A stretch of DNA of 64,000 nucleotides from Algibacter sp. L1A34 (GCF_009796805.1 NZ_CP047029.1:1291501-1355500), one strand, 5' to 3'; shown: positions 36,504 to 46,540, numbered from the stretch's first letter. Numbers and translations are program-made. Notes: a model not told the origin generated them from the sequence alone.

Positions 36504-38441
36504 ATGCAAAATCAAAAAAGAGTTATAATTGATTATGTTTCACCAACCGTTAATGGTGGCGAATTTTATATAAAACGTGTTGTAAATGAAATTGTAAATA
36601 TTGATGCACATATTATGGCCGATGGCCATGATGTTTTAGGAGCATCTGTATTATACAAACACGAAAATGAGACAACTTGGCAAGAAACTAGAATGATGCT
36701 AAGCTCGAACGATGAGTGGCGTTCATCATTTTCTGTTGAAAAACAAGGGTTTTACAGCTATAAAGTTGAAGCTTGGGTAGATTATGCCTTAAATTGGAGA
36801 TACGGCCTAATTCGTAAAATAAACGATGGCCAACATGTGGTTTCAGAATTATTAGAAGGTGCAGAATATATCGAGCCATTAATAGAAAAAGTAAACGCTG
36901 AAGACAAAACATATTTAGAGCATTTACATCACATTTTTAAAGATGAAAACAGCTATGGAGAAGCTATTACCGAAGCTGTAAAGGAACGATTATACAATAT
37001 CTTTTTTGCTAACCCAACAAAAATACTTGCCAACACCTCTAAAACATATCAAGTTTATGTAGATAGAAAAAAAGCAAGATTTAGCACATGGTACGAGTTT
37101 TTTCCACGTTCAGCTTCCGAGCACGAGGGTGTTCATGGAACATTTAACGATTGTAAACGCTTACTACCAAGAGTAAAAGATATGGGGTTTGATGTGGTTT
37201 ACCTGCCTCCTATCCATCCTATTGGTGAAGTAAACCGTAAAGGCAAAAACAATACCACCGAAGCTAAAGAAGGCGATGTTGGCTCTACTTGGGGCGTTGG
37301 TTCGCAATATGGCGGCCATAAAGCCATCCATCCACAATTAGGAAATCTAGACGAATTTAAATCACTTATTCAAGCAGCAAAAGATAACAATCTCGAAATT
37401 GCTATGGATTATGCCTTGCAAGCCGCACCAGATCATCCTTGGGTAAAAGATCATCCAAAATGGTTTAAATGGCGACCAGATGGCACAGTACAATATGCTG
37501 AAAATCCACCTAAAAAATACCAAGATATTCTTCCTATATATTGGGAAAGTGAAGATTATAAAGCACTTTGGAACGAATGTTTAGACGTTATGCTCTATTG
37601 GATAGACTGTGGGGTAAATATTTTTAGAGTTGATAACCCACATACAAAACCTTTCTATTTCTGGAATTGGATTATTTCTGAAGTAAAAGCAAAACATCCA
37701 GACGTTATTTTCTTAGCCGAAGCTTTTACTGCTCCAAAAGTAATGAAGCAGCTAGCAAAACAAGGTTATACACAATCGTACACCTATTTTACATGGCGAG
37801 AAAGCAAACACGAAATAACCGAATATGTCGAAGAGTTAACACAAAGTGAACTTAAAGAATATATGCAACCAAATTTTTGGCCAAACACGCCAGATATTAA
37901 CCCATATCACTTGCAGGGCGCCAACGAGTCTAAACACATGCAACGTTATGCTTTAGCAGCAACACTAAGCTCTAGTATTGGTATTTACGGACCTGTTTTC
38001 GAATATATGCTTTCCGATCCATTACTGGGAAAAGAAGAATATTTAAATTCAGAAAAATTCCAAATAACACATTACGATTGGAACCTTAAAAACAAACTAA
38101 TAACAATAATTTCGAAAATTAATTTTATTAGAAACCTCAACGAAGCTTTGCAGCAAACTAATAATATTAAGTTCTGTAATATTCAGAATGATAATTTATT
38201 AGCTTTCTATAAATGGAACGATGATAGAACAAACGAAATTCTAGTTATTATTAGTTTAGATCCACATAACTCGCAACAAGCCAATGTGCAATTACCATTG
38301 CAAGATATAGCAGTCCATAACGGACACAATCTTGAAATGCACGATTTAATAACCGATAGCCGTTATAATTGGCATAGCGAATGGAATTATGTAGAGTTAC
38401 ACCCTACTATGCCATTTCATATTTTCAAGATTAATAAGTAA
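36504..38441 (+). CDS. glgE: alpha-1,4-glucan:maltose-1-phosphate maltosyltransferase
   Basis: A 645-residue GH13_3 enzyme that transfers maltosyl units from maltose-1-phosphate to alpha-glucan ends. An N-terminal beta-sandwich (about 1-100) and a helical insert precede the TIM barrel, where ARFSTWYEFFPRS, AENPPKKYQDI, FRVDNPHTKP (nucleophile Asp377) and LAEAFTAPKVM (acid/base Glu406) are diagnostic; NFWPNTPDI is also GlgE-specific. A C-terminal beta domain follows. No treS/pep2 gene lies beside it, so maltose-1-phosphate should come from GlgC and GlgM. 73 bases separate it from glgB. Confidence 0.96.
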   Translation: MQNQKRVIIDYVSPTVNGGEFYIKRVVNEIVNIDAHIMADGHDVLGASVLYKHENETTWQETRMMLSSNDEWRSSFSVEKQGFYSYKVEAWVDYALNWRYGLIRKINDGQHVVSELLEGAEYIEPLIEKVNAEDKTYLEHLHHIFKDENSYGEAITEAVKERLYNIFFANPTKILANTSKTYQVYVDRKKARFSTWYEFFPRSASEHEGVHGTFNDCKRLLPRVKDMGFDVVYLPPIHPIGEVNRKGKNNTTEAKEGDVGSTWGVGSQYGGHKAIHPQLGNLDEFKSLIQAAKDNNLEIAMDYALQAAPDHPWVKDHPKWFKWRPDGTVQYAENPPKKYQDILPIYWESEDYKALWNECLDVMLYWIDCGVNIFRVDNPHTKPFYFWNWIISEVKAKHPDVIFLAEAFTAPKVMKQLAKQGYTQSYTYFTWRESKHEITEYVEELTQSELKEYMQPNFWPNTPDINPYHLQGANESKHMQRYALAATLSSSIGIYGPVFEYMLSDPLLGKEEYLNSEKFQITHYDWNLKNKLITIISKINFIRNLNEALQQTNNIKFCNIQNDNLLAFYKWNDDRTNEILVIISLDPHNSQQANVQLPLQDIAVHNGHNLEMHDLITDSRYNWHSEWNYVELHPTMPFHIFKINK

Positions 38442-38514
38442 AAATTAAGGGTTAAAATCCCATACTAAAAAACGACATAATTTTCCTTTAAATAGGAACT
38501 AACAAAATAATTTT

Positions 38515-40422
38515 ATGGCACAAGTAAAACCGTATAGTTTATTTACAGAATTCGATATCGACCTTTTTAAAGGAGGAAAACACTACAGGCTTTACGAAAA
38601 AATGGGGTCGCATTTAGTAACCGTAGATGGTATTGAAGGCACCTATTTTGCCGTTTGGGCACCCACAGCAAAACAAGTTTCTGTAATAGGCGATTTTAAT
38701 TTCTGGATGGAAGGCGAGCACCAACTTAATGTGCGCTGGGATTCTAGTGGTATTTGGGAAGGCTTTATTCCTCTCGTTGGAAAAGGCGATACTTATAAAT
38801 ATAAAATCCAAAGTAATAATAACGATATAAAAACAGAAAAGGCAGATCCATATGCACGTCGTTGTGAGCACCCACCAAACACAGCTTCTATTGTTTGGGA
38901 TGATTCTTATAAATGGAAAGATAAAGATTGGATGAAAAAGCGTAAAGACCACAACGCTTTAGATGCTCCTTACTCTGTTTACGAAGTTCATTTAGGATCT
39001 TGGAAAAGACAGGTTGAAGAAGACCGATTTTTGTCGTATTTTGAATTAGCCGAAGATTTAGTGAAGTATGTAAAAGAAATGAATTTTACTCACGTAGAAC
39101 TCATGCCTATTATGGAATATCCTTACGATCCATCTTGGGGTTATCAACTTACAGGTTATTTTGCTCCAACATCTAGATTTGGCTATCCTGAAGAATTTAA
39201 ATATTTAGTGGATAAATTACACCAAAATGATATTGGAATAATTTTAGATTGGGTACCATCTCATTTTCCAGAAGATGCCCACGGTTTAGGCTTTTTCGAT
39301 GGCTCCAACTTATATGAACACCCAGACCCTAGAAAAGGTTATCACCAAGATTGGAAAAGTTTAATTTTTAATTACGAACGTAACGAAGTAAAATCGTTTT
39401 TAATAAGTAATGCTGCTTTTTGGATGGATCAATACCATGCCGACGGCTTGCGTGTAGATGCCGTAGCGTCCATGTTATTCTTAGATTATTCTCGTGAAGA
39501 AGGTGAGTGGGAACCAAACATTTATGGAGGCCGAGAAAACCTTGCCGCTATAGATTTCTTAAAAGAATTAAACCAAGAGATATATGCATCGTTTCCCGAT
39601 GTACAAACCATTGCCGAAGAATCTACAGCATTTCCAGGCGTATCAAAACCCGTTTTTTTAGGCGGTTTAGGGTTTGGAATGAAATGGATGATGGGCTGGA
39701 TGCACGATACACTAGAGTATTTTGCCAAAGATCCAGTATATAGAAAATATCATCAAAACGATATTACCTTTAGTTTAGCCTATGCGTTCTCAGAGAATTT
39801 TATGCTCCCACTTTCACATGATGAAGTGGTTTATGGTAAAAACTCTATTATAGGTCGTATGCCTGGCGATGAGTGGCAACGTTTTGCAAACTTGCGTTTA
39901 CTTTACGGTTATATGTTTACACATCCTGGAACCAAATTAAACTTTATGGGTGGCGAAATTGCACAGTATAATGAGTGGGATTTCCAAGGTAGTTTAAACT
40001 GGAATTTATTAGAATTCGAACCTCATAAAAACTTTCAGAATTACTTTAAAGAATTAAACAAAATATACAAAACAACACCAGCTTTATATGAAAAAGCATT
40101 TTCGGGAGAAGGTTTCGAATGGATTAGTTACGACGATCATGAAAACTGTGTAATATCATACGTTAGAAAAGGTTATGAAGCCGAAAATGATGTGGTTGTA
40201 GTTTGTAATTTAACACCAACCATACGTGAAAATTACCAAATAGGAATTCCTGTAAAAGGAAAGCTTAAAGAAATTTTTAATAGTGATGCTAAAGAGTTTG
40301 GCGGTAGTGGTGTTTCAAACAAAAAACAAATTACTATCAAGAAAGAGCCTTGGAATGGCAAAGATTTTTCAGCTGAAGTTACTTTGTCACCTTTATCGGT
40401 TACTATTTTTCAGTTTAAATAA
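38515..40422 (+). CDS. glgB: 1,4-alpha-glucan branching enzyme
   Basis: A 635-residue GH13_9 enzyme creating alpha-1,6 branches. The CBM48 domain (about 35-125) contains YFAVWAPTAKQVSVIGDFN; the barrel shows YEVHLGSW, MPIMEYPYDPSWGYQ, GLRVDAVASMLFLDYSR (nucleophile Asp315), TIAEEST (Glu368/369) and LPLSHDEVVYGK. The N-terminal extra domain of E. coli GlgB is absent, giving the shorter type seen in many bacteria. It would branch the linear glucan made by GlgE. The last gene before a 324-base gap. Confidence 0.97.
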   Translation: MAQVKPYSLFTEFDIDLFKGGKHYRLYEKMGSHLVTVDGIEGTYFAVWAPTAKQVSVIGDFNFWMEGEHQLNVRWDSSGIWEGFIPLVGKGDTYKYKIQSNNNDIKTEKADPYARRCEHPPNTASIVWDDSYKWKDKDWMKKRKDHNALDAPYSVYEVHLGSWKRQVEEDRFLSYFELAEDLVKYVKEMNFTHVELMPIMEYPYDPSWGYQLTGYFAPTSRFGYPEEFKYLVDKLHQNDIGIILDWVPSHFPEDAHGLGFFDGSNLYEHPDPRKGYHQDWKSLIFNYERNEVKSFLISNAAFWMDQYHADGLRVDAVASMLFLDYSREEGEWEPNIYGGRENLAAIDFLKELNQEIYASFPDVQTIAEESTAFPGVSKPVFLGGLGFGMKWMMGWMHDTLEYFAKDPVYRKYHQNDITFSLAYAFSENFMLPLSHDEVVYGKNSIIGRMPGDEWQRFANLRLLYGYMFTHPGTKLNFMGGEIAQYNEWDFQGSLNWNLLEFEPHKNFQNYFKELNKIYKTTPALYEKAFSGEGFEWISYDDHENCVISYVRKGYEAENDVVVVCNLTPTIRENYQIGIPVKGKLKEIFNSDAKEFGGSGVSNKKQITIKKEPWNGKDFSAEVTLSPLSVTIFQFK

Positions 40423-40746
40423 AAAAGAGGTAATACACTCACTTAAAACAAGTTATTGTATTTAAAAAGATTAATGCCAATTAGCATATATTTTCATATT
40501 GAAAAAATACTAATTGGTGTTTTCTATTATATTAATTGATTATTTTCAAAAAAACTCAACACATTTAACATTTTATTAAAAATTCGAAATTCGAAAAACG
40601 GAACTTTTGCTATTATTTAAGTATATTTCAATAAACCACTATATATTTGAGTTTTACACATTATTTCATTTCAATTTTTAGCAAAAAGAAGCCTATTGGC
40701 GCTTTAAAAATCAGTAAATTCGAAAATTAATTTTAATACCTTCTTT
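40423..40746. other. 324-bp AT-rich gap between glgB and the GH31 gene
   Basis: Contains a weak hairpin (40473-40525) that could end the glg transcript and, near 40720, TAAATTCG (7 of 8 to the -7 consensus). No gene or RNA was seen. GH31 could be transcribed separately. Confidence 0.45.
40473..40525 (+). terminator. weak terminator candidate after glgB
   Basis: CCAATTAG (40477-40484) pairs with CTAATTGG (40510-40517); flanking wobble pairs extend the stem, and TGTTTTCTATT follows. The 25-base AT-rich loop makes it uncertain. Confidence 0.4.
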
Positions 40747-43143
40747 ATGATATTAAATACAGAACTAGAATATAAAGGAAATTTATTTCCAGCCGATATA
40801 ACAAACTATAGCAAAGATGTTGATGTTCTACATTTTTCAACTTCAAATAATGTCATTCTTAAACTTACGGTTCTACGCGATAGTGTACTTCGATTTACTT
40901 ACAGTACTGTTGGTAAATTTGAAAGAGACTTCTCTTATGCCATAGATGAAAAAGCAAGTAGAGGTTACAACCATTTAGAAATTACTAATGATGATGAAAA
41001 ATACGTCATTACTACATCAAAATTAATTTGCCACGTTCACAAATCAGATTTAAGAATTTCTCTGTTTGATGCTATTGATAATAAAATTATTTGTGAAGAC
41101 GAACTTGGTTTTCACTGGGAAGAAAGTTACGAGCTTGGTGGAGATATTGTAAAAATGAGTAAAGCCGCTCAAAATGGTGAAAGTTACTATGGTCTAGGTG
41201 ATAAGCCAGAGCATTTAAACTTAAAAGGTCGTCGTTTTGAGAACTGGGCAACAGATTCTTATGCCTTCGGAAAGCACACCGATCCTATTTACAAAGCCAT
41301 CCCGTTTTATACAGGCTTACATAACGGAAAATCTTATGGAATTTTCTTTGATAATACATTTAGAACTTACTTCGATTTTTGTAGCGAACGTAGAAATGTA
41401 ACTAGTTTCTGGGCACAAGGTGGTGAAATGAATTATTACTTCATTTACGGTCCTAAAATGCAAGATGTAGTAACAAGTTATACAGATTTAACAGGAACTC
41501 CAGAATTACCACCATTATGGGCATTAGGATACCACCAATGTAAATGGAGTTACTATCCAGAATCTAATGTAAAGGAAATAACAGCAAAATTTAGAGAACT
41601 TAAAATACCTTGTGATGCTATTTATTTAGATATCGATTACATGGAAGGTTTCCGTTGTTTTACTTGGAGTGAAGACTATTTCCCTAACCCAAAACGTATG
41701 GTTAAGGAATTGGCAGACGATGGCTTTAAAACCGTTGTAATTATAGATCCAGGAATTAAAATAGATAACGAATACAGCGTATTTAGAGAAGGTCTTGAAA
41801 AAGATTATTTCTGTAAACGTGCCGATGGCCCTTACATGAAAGGAAAAGTTTGGCCAGGTGAGTGTTATTTCCCAGATTTTACGAGACCAGAAGTTCGCGA
41901 ATGGTGGGCCGGTTTATTTAAAGAACTTATTGAAGATATAGGTGTTAAAGGCGTGTGGAACGACATGAATGAGCCAGCTGTAATGGATGTGCCAGGGAAA
42001 ACCTTCCCGCCAGATGTTCGTCATGATTACGACGGTAACCCATGTAGCCACAACAAAGCGCATAATATTTATGGTATGCAAATGGCCAGAGCCACTTACC
42101 ATGGTGTGAAAAAATTTAATTACCCTAAACGTCCGTTTGTAATTACACGTTCGGCTTATTCTGGAACACAACGTTACACATCCACATGGATGGGTGATAA
42201 TGTCGCTTCTTGGGAACATTTACAAATAGCAAATATTCAAGCACAACGTTTAGCCCTGTCTGGATTCTCTTTCGCAGGATCGGATATTGGAGGTTTTGCA
42301 GAACAACCTAATGGAGAATTATACGCCCGTTGGATTCAACTAGGAGCTTTCCACCCATTTTGTAGAACACACTCTTCTGGAGATCATGGTGATCAAGAAC
42401 CATGGGCTTTCGATACAGAAATTACCGATGTTGTTAGAAAATTTATCGAAATTAGATACCAATTATTACCGTATTTATACACGTCGTTTTACCAATACTC
42501 ACAAGACAATATACCAATGCTAAAATCTTTGGTTTTATTCGATCAAGAGGATGTACAAACGCATTACAGAATAGACGAATTTATCTTTGGTAATCAAATA
42601 TTAGTCTGTCCAATAAACGAGCCAAATGCTAAAGGAAGACGCATGTATATTCCAAGAGGCGAATGGTTTAACTTCTGGAGCAAAGAACAAGTAATTGGTG
42701 GAAAAGAAATGTGGGTAGATGCCGATTTAGATAGCATGCCAATATTTATAAAAGCAGGTGCTGTTATTCCAAAATACCCTATACAACAGTACGTAGGCGA
42801 AAAAGTTATTGAAGAACTTGGTCTAGATGTTTACTATAAAAATGGTAAAGAAGATTCTGAGCTTTATGAAGATGCCGACGATGGTTATGATTACACTAAA
42901 GGCCGTTACAGTTTAAAGAAATTTAACTTAGCTGGAACAGAAGATAAATTAATTATCCGTATCCATAAAACAGGTCAATACATCACCAATTATAGCACTT
43001 TTAAAATTAACTTATATGGTTTACCTTTCGAAGTAAAATCTATAAAAGTAGATAACGAATATGTGGATTTAAAAGACGTACAATTTAAAGATAACACCCT
43101 AGTGGTAACTAAAGAATTTACAAACCTTCAAATTAAGGGTTAA
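40747..43143 (+). CDS. glycoside hydrolase family 31 alpha-glucosidase
   Basis: A 798-residue cytoplasmic alpha-glucosidase (no signal peptide). The N-terminal beta-sandwich (GH31_N, about 50-230) ends near SYGIFFDNTFRTYFDF. The barrel has GYHQCKWSYYPE and KGVWNDMNEPAV with nucleophile Asp406, and STWMGDNVASWEHL with acid/base Asp484; GSDIGGFAEQPN and FHPFCRTHS are also typical. It probably hydrolyses alpha-1,4 ends of malto-oligosaccharides. It follows the glgM-C-E-B genes and would turn over their product, though a separate promoter is possible. Confidence 0.94.
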   Translation: MILNTELEYKGNLFPADITNYSKDVDVLHFSTSNNVILKLTVLRDSVLRFTYSTVGKFERDFSYAIDEKASRGYNHLEITNDDEKYVITTSKLICHVHKSDLRISLFDAIDNKIICEDELGFHWEESYELGGDIVKMSKAAQNGESYYGLGDKPEHLNLKGRRFENWATDSYAFGKHTDPIYKAIPFYTGLHNGKSYGIFFDNTFRTYFDFCSERRNVTSFWAQGGEMNYYFIYGPKMQDVVTSYTDLTGTPELPPLWALGYHQCKWSYYPESNVKEITAKFRELKIPCDAIYLDIDYMEGFRCFTWSEDYFPNPKRMVKELADDGFKTVVIIDPGIKIDNEYSVFREGLEKDYFCKRADGPYMKGKVWPGECYFPDFTRPEVREWWAGLFKELIEDIGVKGVWNDMNEPAVMDVPGKTFPPDVRHDYDGNPCSHNKAHNIYGMQMARATYHGVKKFNYPKRPFVITRSAYSGTQRYTSTWMGDNVASWEHLQIANIQAQRLALSGFSFAGSDIGGFAEQPNGELYARWIQLGAFHPFCRTHSSGDHGDQEPWAFDTEITDVVRKFIEIRYQLLPYLYTSFYQYSQDNIPMLKSLVLFDQEDVQTHYRIDEFIFGNQILVCPINEPNAKGRRMYIPRGEWFNFWSKEQVIGGKEMWVDADLDSMPIFIKAGAVIPKYPIQQYVGEKVIEELGLDVYYKNGKEDSELYEDADDGYDYTKGRYSLKKFNLAGTEDKLIIRIHKTGQYITNYSTFKINLYGLPFEVKSIKVDNEYVDLKDVQFKDNTLVVTKEFTNLQIKG

Positions 43144-43164
43144 TATCAAAATACCAATAGTGCT

Positions 43165-43200
43165 AAAACCTCTTTGTGAAAACGAAGAGGTTTTTCTTTT
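43165..43200 (+). terminator. terminator after the GH31 gene
   Basis: AAAACCTCTT (43165-43174) and AAGAGGTTTTT (43185-43195) with apical sequence TTTGTGAAAACGAA, followed by a T-rich run. The apical 14 bases recur in the terminator at 54047. Confidence 0.9.
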
Positions 43201-43202
43201 TA

Positions 43203-43310
43203 GAGCAAATGGCAAGCCACCGCGCTATCCGTTACTAGTTTTGGCTCGATGCGCGCCTCGCCAAAAGCTAACCACTACTATCGCTTTTGCAGCAATCCGC
43301 TAAATTTATT
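43203..43310. repeat. GC-rich intergenic repeat-like element
   Basis: A GC-rich island in AT-rich DNA between the GH31 terminator and a small membrane gene. TAGTTTTGGC and GCCAAAAGCTA form an inverted repeat around TCGATGCGCGCCTC (about 43237-43272), and the right end reads GCAGCAATCCGC. It resembles short flavobacterial intergenic repeats and partly matches the one at 3027-3140. No coding capacity. Confidence 0.45.
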
Positions 43311-43409
43311 AATAATTAAAGCAATTGGTTTACTTGTAATGTAAACTTTCTATTCAAATAAAAATTATCTAAATTCGTTCACCGAAATAACAACTAGATA
43401 TTATTACTC

Positions 43410-43808
43410 ATGGAAGAAAAACTAAAAGTTATTAAAATTATTCATTTAGCCTTATGTGCAGGTTTAGTAATGGCGTATATTCTAGTAGGCAATGTAACGT
43501 CTATAAACTTTAATATGCCACCGCTAAGTCAGTCTAATATTATTTATGTGCTTATTCCTGTAATAGCTTATGTGTTTAGTAATTTTATGTTTAAAACACA
43601 GTTAAAAAATGCCGACCGTAAACTAAAGCCAGAAGATAACATGGCGCTATATCAAACCGCATCTATAATAAGATGGGCTATCCTTGAAGGCGCTGCTTTT
43701 ATAATTTTATTCCTGAATAAAGATTTTGTACTCTTTGGAATTTTAATAATTATATATCTTGCTCTAATTCACCCTACGGAAGATCGTGTAAAAACAGATT
43801 TAACATAA
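43410..43808 (+). CDS. four-helix membrane protein, unknown function
   Basis: A 132-residue inner-membrane protein with hydrophobic segments at about 8-26, 43-60, 86-103 and 105-121. A charged loop NADRKLKPEDNMALYQ lies between TM2 and TM3 and is followed by TASIIRWAILEGAAF. The pattern resembles a small Flavobacteriia family sometimes labelled 'MFS transporter', which it is too short to be. It converges with the next gene after 36 bases. Function unknown. Confidence 0.65.
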   Translation: MEEKLKVIKIIHLALCAGLVMAYILVGNVTSINFNMPPLSQSNIIYVLIPVIAYVFSNFMFKTQLKNADRKLKPEDNMALYQTASIIRWAILEGAAFIILFLNKDFVLFGILIIIYLALIHPTEDRVKTDLT

Positions 43809-43844
43809 ACATTAAAACCAAGTATTATATTCTAAGAAAACTGT

Positions 43845-44519
43845 TTATAGGTTTTCAGAAACCAATGTGCTATCTATAGAATTGTTATAATTAGTAAAAT
43901 AATTGAATAAAAAATCTTCATATTCCATATCCGAAAGTCTCATTTTTCTATAAAGCTCTTTCCCTAATAATTCAGGGAATTTATTAAAATCAGATTTGTT
44001 GTTTATTTTGTGTAATCCATTTAAATCTTCAAAATAAAAAGACTTAAAATACTTACGCTTATAGCCTTGACGACTTTCTCCTGCAATATCTATTCCATTA
44101 TCACCAAATGAATAAGCTCTTATATCTGAAAACTCATCAACATAAAAATTAACTTTTCCTTGTTCCATATCTGCAGATAAATTCTCAATATAAGTAAGCA
44201 TAAAAGCATTGGAATAAATATAAGATCTAATAGATTTTTTAATAGGTAAAGATTTTAATCTAACAACCTCTCCCTTTGAATTTTTGAATATAAGATACTC
44301 AAAATCATCAGGATTTATATGTTCGCCAGTCTGCTTTCCTGCCTTATCTAACACAGCAAAACCACCACGTAATTTACTTATGGGTAGTTCAAAACCATAA
44401 ACAGTAATATCTTCGTTTAATTTATTAATTAAGGTATATTCCCATAAATAATTAACACCTTGTGAATAGCTAGAAACCGTAATTCCAATAAAAAAAGCAA
44501 GTAAAATTTTCATTTTCAT
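43845..44519 (-). CDS. secreted protein of unknown function
   Basis: A 224-residue protein with a signal peptide (KILLAFFIGITVSSYSQ, cleavage about residue 20). The mature part is beta-rich (YLWEYTLI, DITVYGFELP) with a helical C-terminus containing ELLGKELYRKMRLSDMEYED. No Cys lipobox, no sorting domain and no known family are visible. Alone on its strand between two other units; the promoter was not recognised. Local base composition is very AT-rich. Confidence 0.6.
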   Translation of the reverse strand: MKMKILLAFFIGITVSSYSQGVNYLWEYTLINKLNEDITVYGFELPISKLRGGFAVLDKAGKQTGEHINPDDFEYLIFKNSKGEVVRLKSLPIKKSIRSYIYSNAFMLTYIENLSADMEQGKVNFYVDEFSDIRAYSFGDNGIDIAGESRQGYKRKYFKSFYFEDLNGLHKINNKSDFNKFPELLGKELYRKMRLSDMEYEDFLFNYFTNYNNSIDSTLVSENL

Positions 44520-44603
44520 AGTAAAGAATTTAAATTAAAACAATACCAATAATTATACCAAGTTTACTAAATTTGAAAGAATTTTCACTGTTATTTTATA
44601 ATA

Positions 44604-46439
44604 TTAAACCTTCTCAACATCAATAGGTTTACCTAAATACACCAACTGAAAACCTTTTTCTATAGTTTCTACATTTAAATTATTAGAAGAAATAATATGT
44701 AATTCGCCCTCGTTATCTTTAATAAAGAGCGGGATAATATCTTTATCATGATTGGTGATTTCAATTAAATTTTCATAATGTGCTTTGTCTAGTAAATCAA
44801 TTTCTTGAATTGATGGATGGTTTCTAGTAATATCACTCAACGCACGGTAATCATCGGTTTTGCTAAATAAACCTTCCTTAGGGTTGTTATTTTCATCTAG
44901 CATTTCTTCCTTAGTTATTAACCTAAACGAACCATTTTCGCCAAATTGTTTACTAAATTTATTAATAGCATATTTATTAATATCAGAATTTGCTGTTAAG
45001 GCCATTAAATACCCCATATTATTTAATTCAATATCATCCATTAAACTATCAGAATAAATATTCATATTTAAAGCTGTTAAACCTAATTCTTTTGCTTTTT
45101 GGATATTACGCTCATTACTATCAATAAGCACAACATTTCTTCCACTAGATTCTAAATAATGTCCTAATAATCGAGATACTTTAGATGCTCCAATTATTAA
45201 AACACCTTCAGATTTGTTCAAGAAAACACCAATCAATTTCGCAAATAACCGAGCTGTAGTTGCGTTTAATAATACAGTTCCTAGAACAATCATAAATACC
45301 AAAGGCGTAATATATTCAGCCCCTGGAACACCTTTTTTTGCCAGTTTCAACCCAAATAAAGATGCAATACCTGCGGCAACAATACCACGAGGGCCAACCC
45401 AACTAATAAATATTTTTTCGTTTAACTTTAATAACGAACCATGTGTACTTAGAAACACCCCAATTGGTCGAATTACAAAAACAATTACAGCAAAAAGAAT
45501 AGCTGTTTTCCAGTCGTATATTAACATTAAATCCGAAACATTTATATTGGCAGCTAAAAGAATAAATAGTATAGAAATCAGTAATACACTTAACGATTCT
45601 TTAAAATAAAGCAACTCTTTTAAATACGGCGATTTTGAGTTACCTAAAACCATCCCCATAACTACAACAGCCAATAAACCAGACTCGTGAGCAAAAGCAT
45701 CCGATAATACAAAAACACCCAAAACAGCAGCTAATGCAAATACATTTAATAAATAATGTGGCACCCACTTATTATTAATTATAAAATTCATGGCATGTGC
45801 AAAAGCAAAACCAAAAGTGGAGCCAAATAGTACAATTTTACCAAATTCAGTCAATGCTGTTTTGGTAAACTCACCACCTGCATCCACGCTTATAAACTCA
45901 AAAACCAATACGGCAACTAAAGCACCAATAGGATCTATTAAGATACCTTCCCATTTTAAAACAGCCGAAACATCTTTCTTCATTGGTATATTTCTTAAAA
46001 TAGGCGTAATAACTGTTGGGCCAGTAACAATAATTAATGCTGAAAATAAATAAGAAATTTGCCAACTTAAATCAAAAATATAATGAGCAGCTAAAGCCGC
46101 ACCAAAGAAAGTAACCATAGAACCTACAGTAATAAGCTTGGTTATTACAGGTCCAACATTTTTAATTTCACTTAGTTTTAAGGTCAATCCGCCCTCAAAT
46201 AATATAACACTAATAGCTAAGGACACAAAGTAAAATAAGCTTTCCCCTGGGAACAAACCTTCGGTACCATTCCAAATAGGTTCTATCCATTTGGTTCCAT
46301 CTCCACTCAAAAATTCGGCTGCAATAGGCCCAACTAATAAGCCAATTAAAATAAGCGGTAAAATAGCTGGAATCTTAAATTTCCAAGCTACCCATTGCGC
46401 CAAAATGCCTAAAATTATAATTCCTGCGAGTTCTATCAT
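44604..46439 (-). CDS. cation:proton antiporter with C-terminal TrkA-N domain (CPA type)
   Basis: A 611-residue protein: about 12 membrane segments in residues 1-395 (Na_H_Exchanger), including FEGGLTLKLSEI and WEGILIDPIGALVAVL, whose Asp is typical of the ion site, and WVGPRGIVAAGIASLF. A nucleotide-binding TrkA-N/RCK domain (about 405-500) follows with VLIIGASKVSRLLGHYLESSG. It probably exchanges Na+ or K+ for H+, gated by NAD(H). Divergent from the stress-protein/SulP operon, sharing about 100 bases of control region. Confidence 0.9.
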   Translation of the reverse strand: MIELAGIIILGILAQWVAWKFKIPAILPLILIGLLVGPIAAEFLSGDGTKWIEPIWNGTEGLFPGESLFYFVSLAISVILFEGGLTLKLSEIKNVGPVITKLITVGSMVTFFGAALAAHYIFDLSWQISYLFSALIIVTGPTVITPILRNIPMKKDVSAVLKWEGILIDPIGALVAVLVFEFISVDAGGEFTKTALTEFGKIVLFGSTFGFAFAHAMNFIINNKWVPHYLLNVFALAAVLGVFVLSDAFAHESGLLAVVVMGMVLGNSKSPYLKELLYFKESLSVLLISILFILLAANINVSDLMLIYDWKTAILFAVIVFVIRPIGVFLSTHGSLLKLNEKIFISWVGPRGIVAAGIASLFGLKLAKKGVPGAEYITPLVFMIVLGTVLLNATTARLFAKLIGVFLNKSEGVLIIGASKVSRLLGHYLESSGRNVVLIDSNERNIQKAKELGLTALNMNIYSDSLMDDIELNNMGYLMALTANSDINKYAINKFSKQFGENGSFRLITKEEMLDENNNPKEGLFSKTDDYRALSDITRNHPSIQEIDLLDKAHYENLIEITNHDKDIIPLFIKDNEGELHIISSNNLNVETIEKGFQLVYLGKPIDVEKV

Positions 46440-46484
46440 ATTGAAAAATCTATAAAAAAGACTAATTTAAGTAAAACAGACGAC

Positions 46485-46512
46485 TTGATGTTTTTAAAAA
46501 ATGTTATCTTTC
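46485..46512 (+). promoter_or_regulatory. candidate promoter of the USP-SulP operon
   Basis: TTG at 46485-46487, a 17-base spacer, TATCTTTC at 46505-46512 (7 of 8 to TAnnTTTG), 29 bases upstream of the GTG start. Confidence 0.4.
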
Positions 46513-46540
46513 AACTTTTAGCAAAAATATAGTAAAGCAC

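Noticed and set aside
43836-43856. Terminator between the convergent genes at 43808/43845
   Set aside because: GAAAAC/GTTTTC pairs only six bases and lacks a good T tract on either strand.
45214-45609. 131-residue plus frame inside the antiporter gene
   Set aside because: Complement of a membrane-protein coding region; such frames stay open because of codon bias.
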